Made by a program: the position numbers and the translations under genes. A stretch of 64,000 bases of DNA, taken from NCBI RefSeq assembly GCF_945956965.1, contig NZ_CAMFJS010000010.1, forward strand, positions 88,496-152,495, written 5' to 3'. Source of the stretch: an uncultured Roseateles sp. (GTDB taxonomy: Bacteria; Pseudomonadota; Gammaproteobacteria; Burkholderiales; Burkholderiaceae_C). Position 1 is the stretch's first letter. Each line of letters opens with the position of its first letter. Of this stretch, positions 54,322 to 62,324 are shown piece after piece. The notes under the pieces are model-generated. The model did no database searches. It saw only the letters and a list, made by a program, of their open reading frames with translations, and was not told the origin of the DNA.

Positions 54322-55589
54322 AACCCGCCGCCGGGCTTGGAGGAGGTCAGCACGCCGGCATTGGCGCTAACGTCGTAATCGCTGGTGCTGCCGCTCAGCG
54401 TCTGCCAGTTGCTCAGATTGAACTGGCTGCTGGAGTCCGCCAGCTTTTTCACCCGCATATTCTGTACCGTGAGTGGCTTGCCCGATTGGCACAGGGCCGG
54501 GCTGGTCTGTGCGGCCACGAAGTAGACCGCGCTGTCCGTGGTGGTGCTGATATTGGTGACACGCTGACCCGTGAATGGCAGGCTGGCTGAGCCATCGCCT
54601 TGAATCAGCAGGGCGGTTTCCACTCCAAGCCCGATGCCGCGCGCATTGGCTGCCGCCAACACGCCGCCGGCGCAACCAAAGCCCGCGCTGCTGGCAATGC
54701 TGCGCGACATAAAGCTCACGAGCCGACCCATGCGGTCACGTTCGTCAAAGTGGGGGTCGACAAAGGTGTTGCTGAGGGCGGGGATATGGTCGCCGCCCGA
54801 GGGCGCCAGAAAGCTGCTGGCGCTGAAGGGCTGCGGGTCGAAGCTCATGTACTTGTTGAAGGGGTTGCTCAGCGCTTGGGCGGAGGTCACCGAGCCCGTC
54901 TGCGCCGAGTAGATGAACTCGCCCAGCACATTGGCGCCGGCGCTGGTGCCGCCGATCGGCACGCCGCGTGCAATCAAGCCCTGAAGCGTGGTTTGCAAGG
55001 CGCTGCCCTTCCAGTTGTTGAGGTAAGTGCTTTGGTCGCCGCCGGCGATCCACACGGCGTTGGCGGTGCTCAGCACCTTGTTGACAAAAGCGTCGTTGGC
55101 CGCGGCGAGGCTGGGGATGATGAGGGTCTCTGCCGCCGTCAGCCCCAGAAAGGCGCCGCCCACAAAACCGTCCACCGCCGCGGTGTTGGTGGCATTGCTG
55201 GCATCGGAGTACAGCAGATAGGGGTCATAGGCGTCGGTGCCTGTTGTGCGGATGACGACGAAGCGGCCACCGGAGCCGGGCCGGATGCCGGCCTTGTCAA
55301 TCATCCAGCGGTAGGCGCTGTCCACATCCGGCCCGCCGCCCATCAGGACCAAGGGCTTGACGGCGGTGGGCAGGGTGTCGGGCAGGGGCCGCAGCGGGGT
55401 CAGATTGCCGGCTGCGAAGTAGGCGGTGCCGGTGACGAAATAGCTGTAGGCCGGGGCCTTGCCACCGCCCTTGGCGCTGGCCGTCGGGCCGGCCGCCAGG
55501 CTGGCCAGGCTGAGGCTCAGACCCAGGGCGGCACAACAAGCCGAGCGAAGCGCCGCACGGCGCGCAGGGTGAATGCGAAAGCTGGCCAT
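54315..55589 (-). CDS. Exported cyanophycinase-like serine peptidase (family S51)
   Basis: 424 residues. A signal peptide (RSACCAALGLSLSLASLAAG) is followed by the S51 domain: LVLMGGGPDVDSAYRWM, AVWIAGGDQSTYLNNW, the nucleophile Ser in PIGGTSAGANVLGEF, and DPHFDERDRMGRLVSF with the catalytic His. This is the cyanophycinase pattern, for cleaving the aspartate-arginine polymer to dipeptides. The export signal suggests an extracellular CphE-type enzyme using polymer from other organisms, since no cyanophycin synthetase is in the window. The substrate is inferred from the family. Confidence 0.87.
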   Translation of the reverse strand: MASFRIHPARRAALRSACCAALGLSLSLASLAAGPTASAKGGGKAPAYSYFVTGTAYFAAGNLTPLRPLPDTLPTAVKPLVLMGGGPDVDSAYRWMIDKAGIRPGSGGRFVVIRTTGTDAYDPYLLYSDASNATNTAAVDGFVGGAFLGLTAAETLIIPSLAAANDAFVNKVLSTANAVWIAGGDQSTYLNNWKGSALQTTLQGLIARGVPIGGTSAGANVLGEFIYSAQTGSVTSAQALSNPFNKYMSFDPQPFSASSFLAPSGGDHIPALSNTFVDPHFDERDRMGRLVSFMSRSIASSAGFGCAGGVLAAANARGIGLGVETALLIQGDGSASLPFTGQRVTNISTTTDSAVYFVAAQTSPALCQSGKPLTVQNMRVKKLADSSSQFNLSNWQTLSGSTSDYDVSANAGVLTSSKPGGGFY

Positions 55590-55686
55590 CTGGAACTCCC
55601 GGTCGCGAAGCAGGGCGGAGCCTCAGTCTAGGCATACCGGCTGCTTTTGGGGAAGGGTGTAAACCTTGCTTCCCGCCGACCCGGGC

Positions 55687-56988
55687 TTAAGCCAGGGCCG
55701 CCAGCGGCCACACGGTGACCCAGTCACCGGCCTGCACATCGGCCTGATCATGGTCCAGCACCACCAGGGCATTGGCCTGGCACATGCTGGACAAAATACC
55801 CGAGCCTTGATTGCCGGTGATGGCGACTTGCCACTGGCCGGTGGCGTTACGGCTGACGATGCCGCGCTGGTACTCGGTGCGGCCGGGCTTTTTGCGCAAG
55901 GTTTGGGTGCTGATGGCTTGCAGGCTCAGCAGCGGCTCGGGCGTAGCCCCGCTCATGCGCAGCAGCGCCTCGCGCACAAAGGCATAAAAGGTCACCATCA
56001 CCGCCACCGGGTTTCCGGGCAAGCCGAATAGCAGGGTGCCCGGACCGCTATCCGATGGCATGCGGCCGATGGCCAGCGGCCGGCCGGGGCGCATGGCCAC
56101 GCGCCAGAACAGCACATCGCCCAGCTCGGCCATCACGGCCTTGGTGTGATCCGCCTCGCCGACGCTGACGCCGCCGGAGCTGATGACCGCATCGGCCTCC
56201 CGCGCAGCGCGGCTGAAGGCGTCGCGCAGGGCTTGCGGGTCGTCGCGCACCAGGCCGAGGTCGATCACCTCTACGCCCAGCTCTTCCAGCAAAGCCCACA
56301 AAGTGTGGCGATTGCTGTCGTACAAGCCGCCCGGGGGCAAGGCCTGACCCTGTTCCACCAACTCATTGCCGGTGGACAAAATCGCCACCCGCAGGCGCCG
56401 CCACACCGGCACCTGCGCCAAGCCCAGCGAGGCCAGCAGGCCGATGTCGGCCGCGCGCAGCTTGCGGCCACGGCGCAGGGCGATGGCGCCGCGCGCCAGA
56501 TCTTCACCGGCCAGGCGGCGGTTGTCGCCGGCTTGCAGCAGGCCCGGCGGGATGCTGATGTACTCGCCATCGGCGGTGGCCTCTATTTGCACCAGCTCTT
56601 GCGGGACCACCGTGTCCAGGCCCGGCGGCATCACCGCGCCCGTCATGATGCGCTGGCAGCCGCCGGGTGGCAGTTCAGCGGCAGCGGCCTGGCCGGCCAA
56701 GCTGGTGCCGGCTACGCGCAGGCGGGTTGCGCTATCAGTTTGCAAATCGCTGCCGCGCAGGGCAAAGCCGTCCATGGCCGAGTTGTCAAACGCGGGTACG
56801 TTCAAGGGCGACACCATGTCCGCACTCAAGACCCGGCCCAGGGCCTGGCGCAGGGGCACCTCGCCCTGTTCGCTCGGCGTGCTGAGCAGCTGCGCGATGA
56901 AATCCTGCGCCACCTCGACGCGCAAGGCTTTGGGGTCATAGCCAGCCAGGCGGGCGGCAATCACGGCAAGGGTGTCGGGAGCAGTCAT
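55687..56988 (-). CDS. moeA: Molybdopterin molybdenumtransferase MoeA
   Basis: 433 residues, inserts molybdate into adenylylated molybdopterin. LPLRQALGRVLSADMVSPLN-type opening (VPLRQALGRVLSADMVSPLN), PAFDNSAMDGFALRG, GGCQRIMTGAVMPPG, LSTGNELVEQGQALPPGG and FGLPGNPVAVMVTFYAFV are all present. It is the last of four co-oriented Mo-cofactor genes. Its cofactor supports the formate dehydrogenase encoded at 40 kb. Confidence 0.96.
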   Translation of the reverse strand: MTAPDTLAVIAARLAGYDPKALRVEVAQDFIAQLLSTPSEQGEVPLRQALGRVLSADMVSPLNVPAFDNSAMDGFALRGSDLQTDSATRLRVAGTSLAGQAAAAELPPGGCQRIMTGAVMPPGLDTVVPQELVQIEATADGEYISIPPGLLQAGDNRRLAGEDLARGAIALRRGRKLRAADIGLLASLGLAQVPVWRRLRVAILSTGNELVEQGQALPPGGLYDSNRHTLWALLEELGVEVIDLGLVRDDPQALRDAFSRAAREADAVISSGGVSVGEADHTKAVMAELGDVLFWRVAMRPGRPLAIGRMPSDSGPGTLLFGLPGNPVAVMVTFYAFVREALLRMSGATPEPLLSLQAISTQTLRKKPGRTEYQRGIVSRNATGQWQVAITGNQGSGILSSMCQANALVVLDHDQADVQAGDWVTVWPLAALA

Positions 56989-57044
56989 GCGCAGGAGGAT
57001 GGAACTTCAGGGATTGAACGCTTGGGTAAGGGCATGGGCCAGGG

Positions 57045-57596
57045 TTAGCGCAGGCGCAGACACATCAGGTCTTTGTCCAGCACCCGGCCGTCGGGTAGCT
57101 TGATGGCGCCGGGCAAGCGGCCGTATCGGGTGAAGCCGCAGCGCTCGTAGAGTTTCACGGCGCCGGTGTTGCTGGCGGTCACGCTCAGCGTCACCAGTTC
57201 CAGCACCGGCTCGCCGCTCAGCAGCTTCAAGCTGCGTTGCAGCAACTGGCGGCCGATGCCGCGGCCGTGTAAATCGTCCCGCACCATCATGCCGACGATG
57301 TGCACCACATGCCGCACCTTGACCCGCGCTTCGTGTTCGCAGGTGATGGCGCCCACCAGCTGCCCTTCATGCCAAGCCAGGAGGGTGAATAAGCAGGCAC
57401 CGCCCACGCCGCCACTGAGGCGGCTGCGGTAGCTCTCGGCATCGCGGCTGATTTCGGTGGCCGCGTCTGAGGTGAAGGCTTCCGGGTGGCGAGCCAGCAT
57501 GCCGTCACGCAAAGCCTTGTAGGCCGGCAGATCGGCCGCATGCATGGGGCGCAATTGGCAGTCGGGCGTGGCGGGCTTGAGATCGGCTGAGTTCAC
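57045..57596 (-). CDS. GNAT family N-acetyltransferase
   Basis: 183 residues. The acetyl-CoA binding loop is MMVRDDLHGRGIGRQLLQRS, with TASNTGAVKLYERCGFTRYG toward the C-terminus. It overlaps mobA by four bases and lies 56 bp upstream of moeA, so it is part of this Mo-cofactor operon. No acceptor substrate can be predicted. Its place inside a mobA-moeA operon is unexplained. Confidence 0.9.
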   Translation of the reverse strand: MNSADLKPATPDCQLRPMHAADLPAYKALRDGMLARHPEAFTSDAATEISRDAESYRSRLSGGVGGACLFTLLAWHEGQLVGAITCEHEARVKVRHVVHIVGMMVRDDLHGRGIGRQLLQRSLKLLSGEPVLELVTLSVTASNTGAVKLYERCGFTRYGRLPGAIKLPDGRVLDKDLMCLRLR

Positions 57597-58270
57597 GCTC
57601 GCGCTCCTGCGGCTTGGCCGGGCAGGGCTTCACCGCTTGGCAAGCCCTCCAGCGCCTGCAGCTCAGCCAGGCTGTTGGCATTGAAAAAAGCTTGCGCGTC
57701 GCCGGGCTGCTCGAAGGGCACGAGGCAGTGCTTTTGCGCCCGCAGCCAGGTGTCGATCTTGCGGCCGCCGTCGGCGATGTAAGTGGCCAAGCTGTCCTTC
57801 AGGCTAACCCGTAAAAGGCAGAACACCGGCTGGATCTGGCTGGCGCTGGCAATGCCTTCTTGCGGGTTGGCGCTCAGCGGCACCGCCAGTTCGGTGCCGG
57901 GTTCTTGCTGCAGCGCAGCCGCCAGCCGCGCGGCCAGATCCAGGGGCAGGGCCGGGGTGTCGCAGGGCGCGCTCAGCAGCCACTCAGTCTTGGCGGCCTG
58001 CAGGCCGGCCAGCAAACCCGCCAGCGGGCCGGCAAAGCTGTCGTCGGCATCGCTGAGCACTGCGTAGCCGCTGCCCGCGTAGCGTGCCTGATTGCGGTTG
58101 GCATTGATCAGCAGCGGGCCCACTTGCGGGGCCAGTCGGGCCAAGACATGCTCGAACAAGGCCTGGCCGCGCAGCAGCTGCAAGCCCTTGTCCACGCCGC
58201 CCATGCGGCTGCCGCGGCCGCCGGCCAAAAGCAGGCCGGTGATTTGTGATCGCTCGATAGGCCCCGTCAT
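57593..58270 (-). CDS. mobA: Molybdenum cofactor guanylyltransferase MobA
   Basis: 225 residues, attaches GMP to molybdopterin to make the bis-MGD cofactor that formate dehydrogenase uses. ITGLLLAGGRGSRMGGVDKG is the nucleotide-binding signature; LSDADDSFAGPLAGLLAGL and APCDTPALPLDL carry the metal-binding Asp residues. It lies 9 bp after moaA and overlaps the GNAT gene. Confidence 0.95.
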   Translation of the reverse strand: MTGPIERSQITGLLLAGGRGSRMGGVDKGLQLLRGQALFEHVLARLAPQVGPLLINANRNQARYAGSGYAVLSDADDSFAGPLAGLLAGLQAAKTEWLLSAPCDTPALPLDLAARLAAALQQEPGTELAVPLSANPQEGIASASQIQPVFCLLRVSLKDSLATYIADGGRKIDTWLRAQKHCLVPFEQPGDAQAFFNANSLAELQALEGLPSGEALPGQAAGARA

Positions 58271-58279
58271 CGTGTCCGC

Positions 58280-59416
58280 TCAGCCGCCGATGTAGTGCAT
58301 CTCGACGCGGCGCTCGCCGGCCTGGGCGCTGGCTTGTGCCTGGCCGCTTGCGCGCAGCTGCGAGTAGCGGTCGCTGCGGGCAGACCAAAGCTGGGCGATG
58401 GCGCCGGCCAGCACTTCATCGCTGCTCGCGTTGCCGCCCCGCAGCAGGCCGCGCAAATCGGCCCCGCGGTGGGCGAACAAGCAGTTGTAGAGCTTGCCCT
58501 CGGTGGACAGGCGGGCGCGGTTGCAGTCGCCGCAAAAGGCTTGGGTGACGCTGGAGATCAGGCCGATCTCGCCCGCGCCGTCGGCATAGGCCCAGCGCTC
58601 GGCCGTCTCGCCGCTGGCGCTGGGGTCCAGCGGCTTGAGCTCGAACTCTTCTTGCAGCCGCGCCAGCACCTGGGCCGATGGCAACACCTCATCCATCTGC
58701 CAGCCATTGCTGCTGCCCACGTCCATGTATTCGATGAAGCGCAGGGTGATGCCCGTGCCCCGGAAATGCCGGGCCATGGGCAGGATCTGATCGTCATTGC
58801 TGCCGCGCTTGACCACCATATTGACCTTGATCGGCGCCAGGCCCACGGCTTGTGCGGCGGCAATGCCGTCCAGCACTTCCGCCACCGGGAAGCCCACATC
58901 GTTCATGCGCTGAAACTGGGCGTCATCCAGGCCGTCCAGGCTCACTGTGATGCGCTGTAAGCCGGCGTCTTTGAGGCTTTGCGCCTTCTTCTTCAGCAGC
59001 GAGCCATTGGTGGTCAGGGTCAGGTCCAGCGGCTGGCCGTCGGGCGTGCGAATGCTCGCCAGCATTTCGATCAGGTTTTCGATATGGCGGCGCAGCAGTG
59101 GCTCGCCGCCGGTGAGCCGCAGTTTTTGCACGCCCAGCAGGGCGAAGACCCGGGCCAGGCGGGTGATCTCTTCAAAGCTCAGCAAGTCGGCATGCGGCAG
59201 GAAGACATGGTTCTTGTCGAACACATCCTTGGGCATGCAGTAGCTGCAGCGGAAGTTGCAGCGGTCGGTGACCGAGATGCGCAGGTCCCGCAAGGGGCGG
59301 CCCAAGGCATCCAACACGGCCCCGCCCGCCCAGGGTATGGCAGGCGTGTCGAGGACGGTAGGCAGCGCGTTGAGCAGGCGCTGGTCGGCAATGGGGAAGA
59401 CGACGCGAGTAGTCAT
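58280..59416 (-). CDS. moaA: GTP 3',8-cyclase MoaA
   Basis: Radical SAM enzyme of 378 residues for the first step of molybdopterin synthesis. N-terminal cluster [15 protein letters not shown] (CxxxCxxC), SAM-binding [17 protein letters not shown]-terminal cluster [20 protein letters not shown], and the required C-terminal Gly-Gly (HYIGG) are all present. Start ATG 59416; the longer frame is not supported by similarity. It is the first gene of the moaA-mobA-GNAT-moeA unit. Confidence 0.97.
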   Translation of the reverse strand: MTTRVVFPIADQRLLNALPTVLDTPAIPWAGGAVLDALGRPLRDLRISVTDRCNFRCSYCMPKDVFDKNHVFLPHADLLSFEEITRLARVFALLGVQKLRLTGGEPLLRRHIENLIEMLASIRTPDGQPLDLTLTTNGSLLKKKAQSLKDAGLQRITVSLDGLDDAQFQRMNDVGFPVAEVLDGIAAAQAVGLAPIKVNMVVKRGSNDDQILPMARHFRGTGITLRFIEYMDVGSSNGWQMDEVLPSAQVLARLQEEFELKPLDPSASGETAERWAYADGAGEIGLISSVTQAFCGDCNRARLSTEGKLYNCLFAHRGADLRGLLRGGNASSDEVLAGAIAQLWSARSDRYSQLRASGQAQASAQAGERRVEMHYIGG

Positions 59417-59602
59417 GGGGGTGATTGTGCCCGCTGGCGCAGTACCCCCGACTAAGGGATGCCGGCGTCTTGCCTCGCGCCGCGGGCCGGAGTGCAATTG
59501 CCATTTTTAGCAATGGCCTTGCGTTGCCTCGGCGCATCGCCAAACCGCAGTAATATTCTGATTAGCTGCGAGTCACAGCGCAATGAGTGGAAGGGCCTCT
59601 AC

Positions 59603-60094
59603 GTGGACGATGATCTGCTCCTGTGTGACGACCTTGACGAGGAAGACAGCGCACTGGATGTGCAGCCTTGGAAGATCTTGGTCGTGGACGATGACCCTGG
59701 CATTCATGAGGTCACGAATCTGGTGTTGGCCTGCCGCCGCTTTGACGAACGACCGGTTGTGCTTTTGCACGCCAGCTCAGCCGCCGAAGCGGAGCGCGTC
59801 TTGTCCGAAGATGGCGACGTGGCCATGCTGCTGCTCGATGTGGTGATGGAGTCCGAAATGGCGGGCTTGCTGCTGGTGGATCGCATCCGTGACCAGCTCA
59901 ATAATCGCCGCACGCGCATCATCATTCGCACCGGCCAGCCCGGCTTGCTGAACGAAGACGATGTGCTCAAGCGCTATGACGTGAACGGCTATTGCCTCAA
60001 AACGGCGCTCACTGACGCGCAGCTCAATCGCACCTGCTTGCTGGCCCTGCGCAATTACCGCGATATCCGCGATGCCTGCCTGGCATTGAACTGA
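59603..60094 (+). CDS. Orphan receiver-domain protein (truncated DUF3369-type response regulator)
   Basis: 163 residues from a GTG (59603) preceded by AAGGGC. After a short acidic N-terminus, WKILVVDDDPGIHEVTNLVL starts a receiver domain with phosphoacceptor Asp in MLLLDVVMESEMAGLLLVD. The rest (NNRRTRIIIRTGQPGLLNED, KRYDVNGYCLKTALTDAQLN, LRNYRDI) matches the receiver of large regulators that normally continue with DUF3369 and HD-GYP. Here the protein stops right after the receiver. It may be a free-standing receiver or a truncated gene. The start is uncertain; no ATG is suitably placed. Confidence 0.75.
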   Translation: MDDDLLLCDDLDEEDSALDVQPWKILVVDDDPGIHEVTNLVLACRRFDERPVVLLHASSAAEAERVLSEDGDVAMLLLDVVMESEMAGLLLVDRIRDQLNNRRTRIIIRTGQPGLLNEDDVLKRYDVNGYCLKTALTDAQLNRTCLLALRNYRDIRDACLALN

Positions 60095-60187
60095 AGTCGC
60101 CGCTCCGGGCGAAACCGCCATGGCGCTCGGCCCCAGGGCTGCTGTGCTGAGCCATGAAGGCCAAGGCTGGCGGCGGCCTGAAGGGAC

Positions 60188-60790
60188 TCAAGTCCGCTTG
60201 TTGGCAATCAAGGTCTTGGGCCCCGCCACTTTGAGTTGCGGCCGGTTCTCCTCTTCGGCAGCCAGGGGTTGCACCTCCACCAGCGTGGCGTGGCAACGCA
60301 GGGTCAGGTCTTGATAGGTCTGGGTGCCATGCAATTTCCACTTGATCTCGTCCTCTGTCAAGGCGCGCATGACCTTGGCGGGCAGGCCGGCGATCAGTGA
60401 TTTTTCGGGCAGCTTGAGGCCGGCGCGAACGAAAGCGCAGGCGGCGACGATGCTGTAGGCGCCGACCTCGGCCTCGTCCATCACCACCGCGTTCATGCCC
60501 ACCAGCGCGTCATGCCGCACGGTGCAGCCATGCAACACGGCGCCGTGGCCGATATGGCCATTGCTCTCCACCAGGGTGACGGAATCGGGGAAGCCGTGGA
60601 CCACGCAACTGTCTTGCACATTCACGCCCGCTTCCAAGACGATGCGGCCAAAGTCGGCACGCAAGCTGGCGCAAGGGCCGATATAGCAGCCCGGGCCGAT
60701 GTGCACATCACCAATCAAAACGGCGCTGGGGTGCACATAGGCACTGGGGTGAACGACGGGGATGACGCCGTCGATGGCATAGCTGGGCAT
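60188..60790 (-). CDS. paaY: Gamma-carbonic-anhydrase-like hexapeptide-repeat protein PaaY
   Basis: 200 residues, left-handed beta-helix. IDGVIPVVHPSAYVHPSAVL starts the hexapeptide repeats, and the metal-binding His are in VVHGFPDS and GHIGHGAVLHGC. KLHGTQTYQDLTLRCHATL is the C-terminal helix block of PaaY. PaaY acts as a thioesterase that relieves CoA sequestration in phenylacetate degradation, which agrees with the divergent paaGIKA genes. It extends to 200 residues, with the last ~20 (ENRPQLKVAGPKTL) beyond the conserved part. Confidence 0.9.
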   Translation of the reverse strand: MPSYAIDGVIPVVHPSAYVHPSAVLIGDVHIGPGCYIGPCASLRADFGRIVLEAGVNVQDSCVVHGFPDSVTLVESNGHIGHGAVLHGCTVRHDALVGMNAVVMDEAEVGAYSIVAACAFVRAGLKLPEKSLIAGLPAKVMRALTEDEIKWKLHGTQTYQDLTLRCHATLVEVQPLAAEEENRPQLKVAGPKTLIANKRT

Positions 60791-60894
60791 GGTGTTTGTG
60801 CTTTCGGGTCTAAAGCGGGGTAAAGGGTGTAGGGGGCGAGCGGGGCGTGGACTTTGCGGGCCGGGGGTCTAGGGTTATTACTGGCTTGCTGCGC

Positions 60895-60939
60895 TTGCGC
60901 TAAATCAATGCACAGCCTACGATCTACCGACCGGTCGGT
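60895..60939 (+). promoter_or_regulatory. paa promoter with TetR-type operator
   Basis: ACCGACCGGTCGGT (60926-60939) is a perfect 14-bp palindrome of the kind bound by TetR-family repressors, in front of paaG. Upstream, TTGCGC (60895-60900) and TACGAT (60918-60923) have a 17-bp spacing, so the operator would cover the transcription start. PaaR is the expected regulator in this order of bacteria; paaR itself is not in the window. Confidence 0.55.
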
Positions 60940-61028
60940 CAAGAATGTTTGTTTGGTCGACTTTTGTCAAATTGCAGTGCTTGGGGCCGATGTAGGCCCA
61001 GCCACTGTGCCGCAATTCAGGGCCACGC

Positions 61029-61835
61029 ATGCAGCAAGAACCGCAGTATTTGAGCAGCCAAGACGGCGCCGTGTTGACGCTCACGCTGAACCGCCCGCAG
61101 GCGCTCAATGCCTTCACCTCGGTCTTGCTGGCGCAGCTGCGCGAGGCGCTGGACACGGCTGCGGAAGATGCCTCGGTGCGCTGTGTGGTGATCACCGGCG
61201 CGGGCCGAGCCTTTTGCGCCGGCCAGGATTTGTCTGACCCCTACGTCAAGCCCAGCGATGACCCGGCCGAGGCGCCCAAAGATATCGGCCAGTTGCTTGA
61301 CGGCTTTTATGTGCCCCTGGCGCTGCGCGTGCGCAGCATGCCGGTGCCGGTGATCGCGGCCGTCAATGGGGTGGCTGCTGGGGCGGGTGCTAATTTGGCC
61401 TTGGGCTGTGATCTGGTCTTGGCGGGCCAGTCGGCCAGTTTTATTCAGGCCTTCGCCAAGATCGGCCTGATCCCGGACTGCGGCGGCACCTGGCTGCTGC
61501 CACGCTTGGTGGGCCGTGCCCGCGCACTGCAGTTGGCCTTGCTGGGCGAAAAGCTGCCGGCAACCGAGGCGCAAGCCATGGGCCTGATCTACCAAGTGGT
61601 GGCCGACGAAGACCTGGCCGCCACCGCCCAAGCCCTGGCGCAGCGCCTGAGCCAAAGCCCGGTGCGCGCCATGGCGCAGACCCGTCGCTTGTTCGATCAG
61701 GCCGGCCTGCTGGACTTTGACGAAGCGCTCAAGCAAGAGGGGCTGACGCAAAGCCAGCTCGGCTTTGGCGACGACTATCAAGAGGGCGTCAATGCCTTCT
61801 TGCAAAAACGCAAACCCGTGTTCAAGGATCGCTGA
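61029..61835 (+). CDS. paaG: 2-(1,2-epoxy-1,2-dihydrophenyl)acetyl-CoA isomerase PaaG
   Basis: Crotonase-fold enzyme of 268 residues that isomerises the epoxide of phenylacetyl-CoA to the oxepin. LTLNRPQALNAFTSVLL, GAGRAFCAGQDLSDP (oxyanion hole), NGVAAGAGANLALGCDLVLA and FAKIGLIPDCGGTWLLPRL with the catalytic Asp fit PaaG rather than general enoyl-CoA hydratases. It is the first gene of the paa run on this strand and has the operator upstream. Confidence 0.92.
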   Translation: MQQEPQYLSSQDGAVLTLTLNRPQALNAFTSVLLAQLREALDTAAEDASVRCVVITGAGRAFCAGQDLSDPYVKPSDDPAEAPKDIGQLLDGFYVPLALRVRSMPVPVIAAVNGVAAGAGANLALGCDLVLAGQSASFIQAFAKIGLIPDCGGTWLLPRLVGRARALQLALLGEKLPATEAQAMGLIYQVVADEDLAATAQALAQRLSQSPVRAMAQTRRLFDQAGLLDFDEALKQEGLTQSQLGFGDDYQEGVNAFLQKRKPVFKDR

Positions 61836-61839
61836 CACC

Positions 61840-62301
61840 ATGAATGCACAAGAAATCGCCGAAGCCGTGCGGGATGGCATGTTTGCCAACGACCGCGCCT
61901 CCAAGGGTTTGGGCATGGAGATTCTGGCCATTGCCCCCGGCGCCGCCACCCTGGTCATGACGATCAAAGAGTCCATGCTCAATGGCTTTGACATCTGCCA
62001 TGGCGGCTTCATCACCACATTGGCCGACTCGGCCTTTGCCTTCGCCTGCAACTCCTACAACGAGTTGACGGTGGCCTCGGGCTTTGCCATCGACATCGTG
62101 GCACCGGCTCGTCTGGGCGACCGGCTCAAAGCCGTGGCCCACGAGGTGTCGCTGGCCGGTCGCACCGGCGTTTACGACATCACCATCACCAACCAGAACG
62201 ACGAGCTGATCGCGGTGTTCCGTGGCAAGTCCTACCGCATCAAGGGCAAGCCCGTGGTGCTCTTGCCCATGCCCACGGATGCCGCCGCTTCCGCTGACTG
62301 A
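61840..62301 (+). CDS. paaI: Hydroxyphenylacetyl-CoA thioesterase PaaI
   Basis: Hotdog-fold thioesterase of 153 residues. ASKGLGMEILAIAPGAATL, NGFDICHGGFITTLADSAFA and VASGFAIDIVAPARLGDRL are PaaI blocks, with the active-site region around HGG and LADS. It removes dead-end CoA esters from the pathway. Start ATG 61840 is 4 bp after the paaG stop. Confidence 0.94.
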   Translation: MNAQEIAEAVRDGMFANDRASKGLGMEILAIAPGAATLVMTIKESMLNGFDICHGGFITTLADSAFAFACNSYNELTVASGFAIDIVAPARLGDRLKAVAHEVSLAGRTGVYDITITNQNDELIAVFRGKSYRIKGKPVVLLPMPTDAAASAD

Positions 62302-62324
62302 CTGACTCAGGACGAGCTTTTGAT

